6,482 bases of DNA from Nitrospirota bacterium (GTDB taxonomy: Bacteria > Nitrospirota > Nitrospiria > Nitrospirales > Nitrospiraceae): assembly GCA_016195505.1 (NCBI GenBank), contig JACPZN010000216.1:1-6482 (forward strand), read 5' to 3'. Under the pieces are notes generated by a model, which was not told the origin of the DNA, did no database searches, and saw nothing but the letters and a program-made list of their open reading frames with translations. The position numbers were made by a program, and so were the translations under genes. Shown one piece after another: positions 5,938 through 6,482 of this stretch (within the stretch, counting starts at the first letter, position 1; each line of letters opens with the position of its first letter).

Positions 5938-6482
5938 ATGGAGACACCCGCACCGATGTCAGAACCGACTCAGATAGGCACTACGGTCGATCCGGGGGAT
6001 CAGCTCCTGTCGGCGGATGAAGAAATTGTCGAAATCGAAAAGTTGCTCTCAACTGAACCCGACGATTTCCAGGCTCGCTGCCGTCTCGGCGAACTCTACT
6101 TCAGCAAGGGCCGTCTCGATGATGCCCTTGCGGAAGTGAAGAAGTCGATCGAAATGGCTGAGGGTTTGCGCGCAGAGATGAACCGCTCGCTGGCCATGTA
6201 CTACTCAAACCTTGGAACCATCTATGCGACGAAGAACATGACCGATGAGGCCGAGGCCGAGTTTCAGCATGCGCTGGATGTCTTCCCGCACGATGTGCTG
6301 GCGCTCTTCAATCTCGGACGAGTTTACTCGGACAAGAAAAAATACATGGAAGCGAAAGGCTTCTATGAGCGCCTCGTTGAAATTACCCCGGACGATCCGA
6401 TCGCGTGGTACAACCTGGCAGGGGTGTATATCGAGTTGGACAATCCGCAGGTGTCCGACTACAACACGATCGACATGGGGAT
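5938..6482 (+). CDS. TPR-repeat protein (3' end outside the window)
   Basis: The frame from ATG 5938 is open to the window edge, giving 181 codons. After a polar N-terminal stretch (1-25) come tetratricopeptide repeats at about 43-76 (CRLGELYFSKGRLDDALAEV), 85-118 (YYSNLGTIYATKNMTDEAEA) and 119-152 (LALFNLGRVYSDKKKYMEAK). A fourth begins at about 153 (AWYNLAGVYIE). Each shows the expected small and aromatic positions of the two-helix repeat, so this is a protein-interaction scaffold. There is no signal peptide or membrane segment in the visible part, which suggests the cytoplasm. AAGGG at 5925-5929 lies 8 bp before the start. ATG 5956 (residue 7) is a less likely alternative. The gene follows the membrane protein by 28 bp and is probably translated from the same transcript. 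Confidence 0.85.
   Translation, partial: METPAPMSEPTQIGTTVDPGDQLLSADEEIVEIEKLLSTEPDDFQARCRLGELYFSKGRLDDALAEVKKSIEMAEGLRAEMNRSLAMYYSNLGTIYATKNMTDEAEAEFQHALDVFPHDVLALFNLGRVYSDKKKYMEAKGFYERLVEITPDDPIAWYNLAGVYIELDNPQVSDYNTIDMG

Overview
The window looks like a chromosomal stretch from a Nitrospira-type nitrite-oxidising bacterium (phylum Nitrospirota). This is inferred from gene content and protein style. The main marker is a secreted, ethylbenzene-dehydrogenase-like haem-binding gamma subunit of the NxrC type. It sits directly behind a NarJ/TorD-like molybdoenzyme chaperone and close to a NapF/NapG-like polyferredoxin. No catalytic NXR subunit (NxrA, NxrB) lies inside the window, so its identity as a nitrite oxidoreductase accessory cluster rests on family knowledge and not on a catalytic gene seen here.

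Layout, all on the + strand. (1) 2-109: C-terminal end of an unrecognised protein with a CxxC pair. (2) 180-779: ferredoxin-type protein with four [4Fe-4S] motifs. (3) 780-1014: intergenic region with a near-consensus sigma-70 promoter (TTGACA-N17-TATACA). (4) 1015-1816: NarJ/TorD-like chaperone gene that is broken. The N-terminal and C-terminal parts are both well preserved but lie in different frames, and about 50-60 residues of the family core are missing between them. (5) 1911-2696: NxrC-like gamma subunit with signal peptide and a candidate Met haem ligand. It stops about 50 residues early, before the region expected to hold the Lys ligand. A strong bipartite rho-independent terminator follows 15 bp after the stop. 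(6) 2911-4698: radical SAM protein with an N-terminal B12-binding-like region and a CX4CX2C cluster motif. (7) 4788-5909: polytopic membrane protein of unknown function with its own very good promoter and a GTG start. (8) 5938 to the window end: TPR protein, cut by the window edge.

How they fit together: items 2, 4 and 5 have the roles expected for maturing a membrane-associated or periplasmic molybdopterin oxidoreductase and moving its electrons. These roles are chaperone for the Mo-subunit, haem b gamma subunit and Fe-S electron carrier. The radical SAM enzyme and the membrane-protein/TPR pair form separate transcription units, and their link to NXR is only by position.

The most notable observation is that two neighbouring genes (chaperone and gamma subunit) both seem to have lost a similar-sized conserved internal block while keeping good flanking sequence. 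Either this is a degenerate paralogous copy of an nxr accessory set, or the assembly has collapsed or dropped sequence here. Read-level checks would decide. No RNA genes, CRISPR arrays or insertion sequences were recognised, and there is no gene-free stretch longer than 300 bases.
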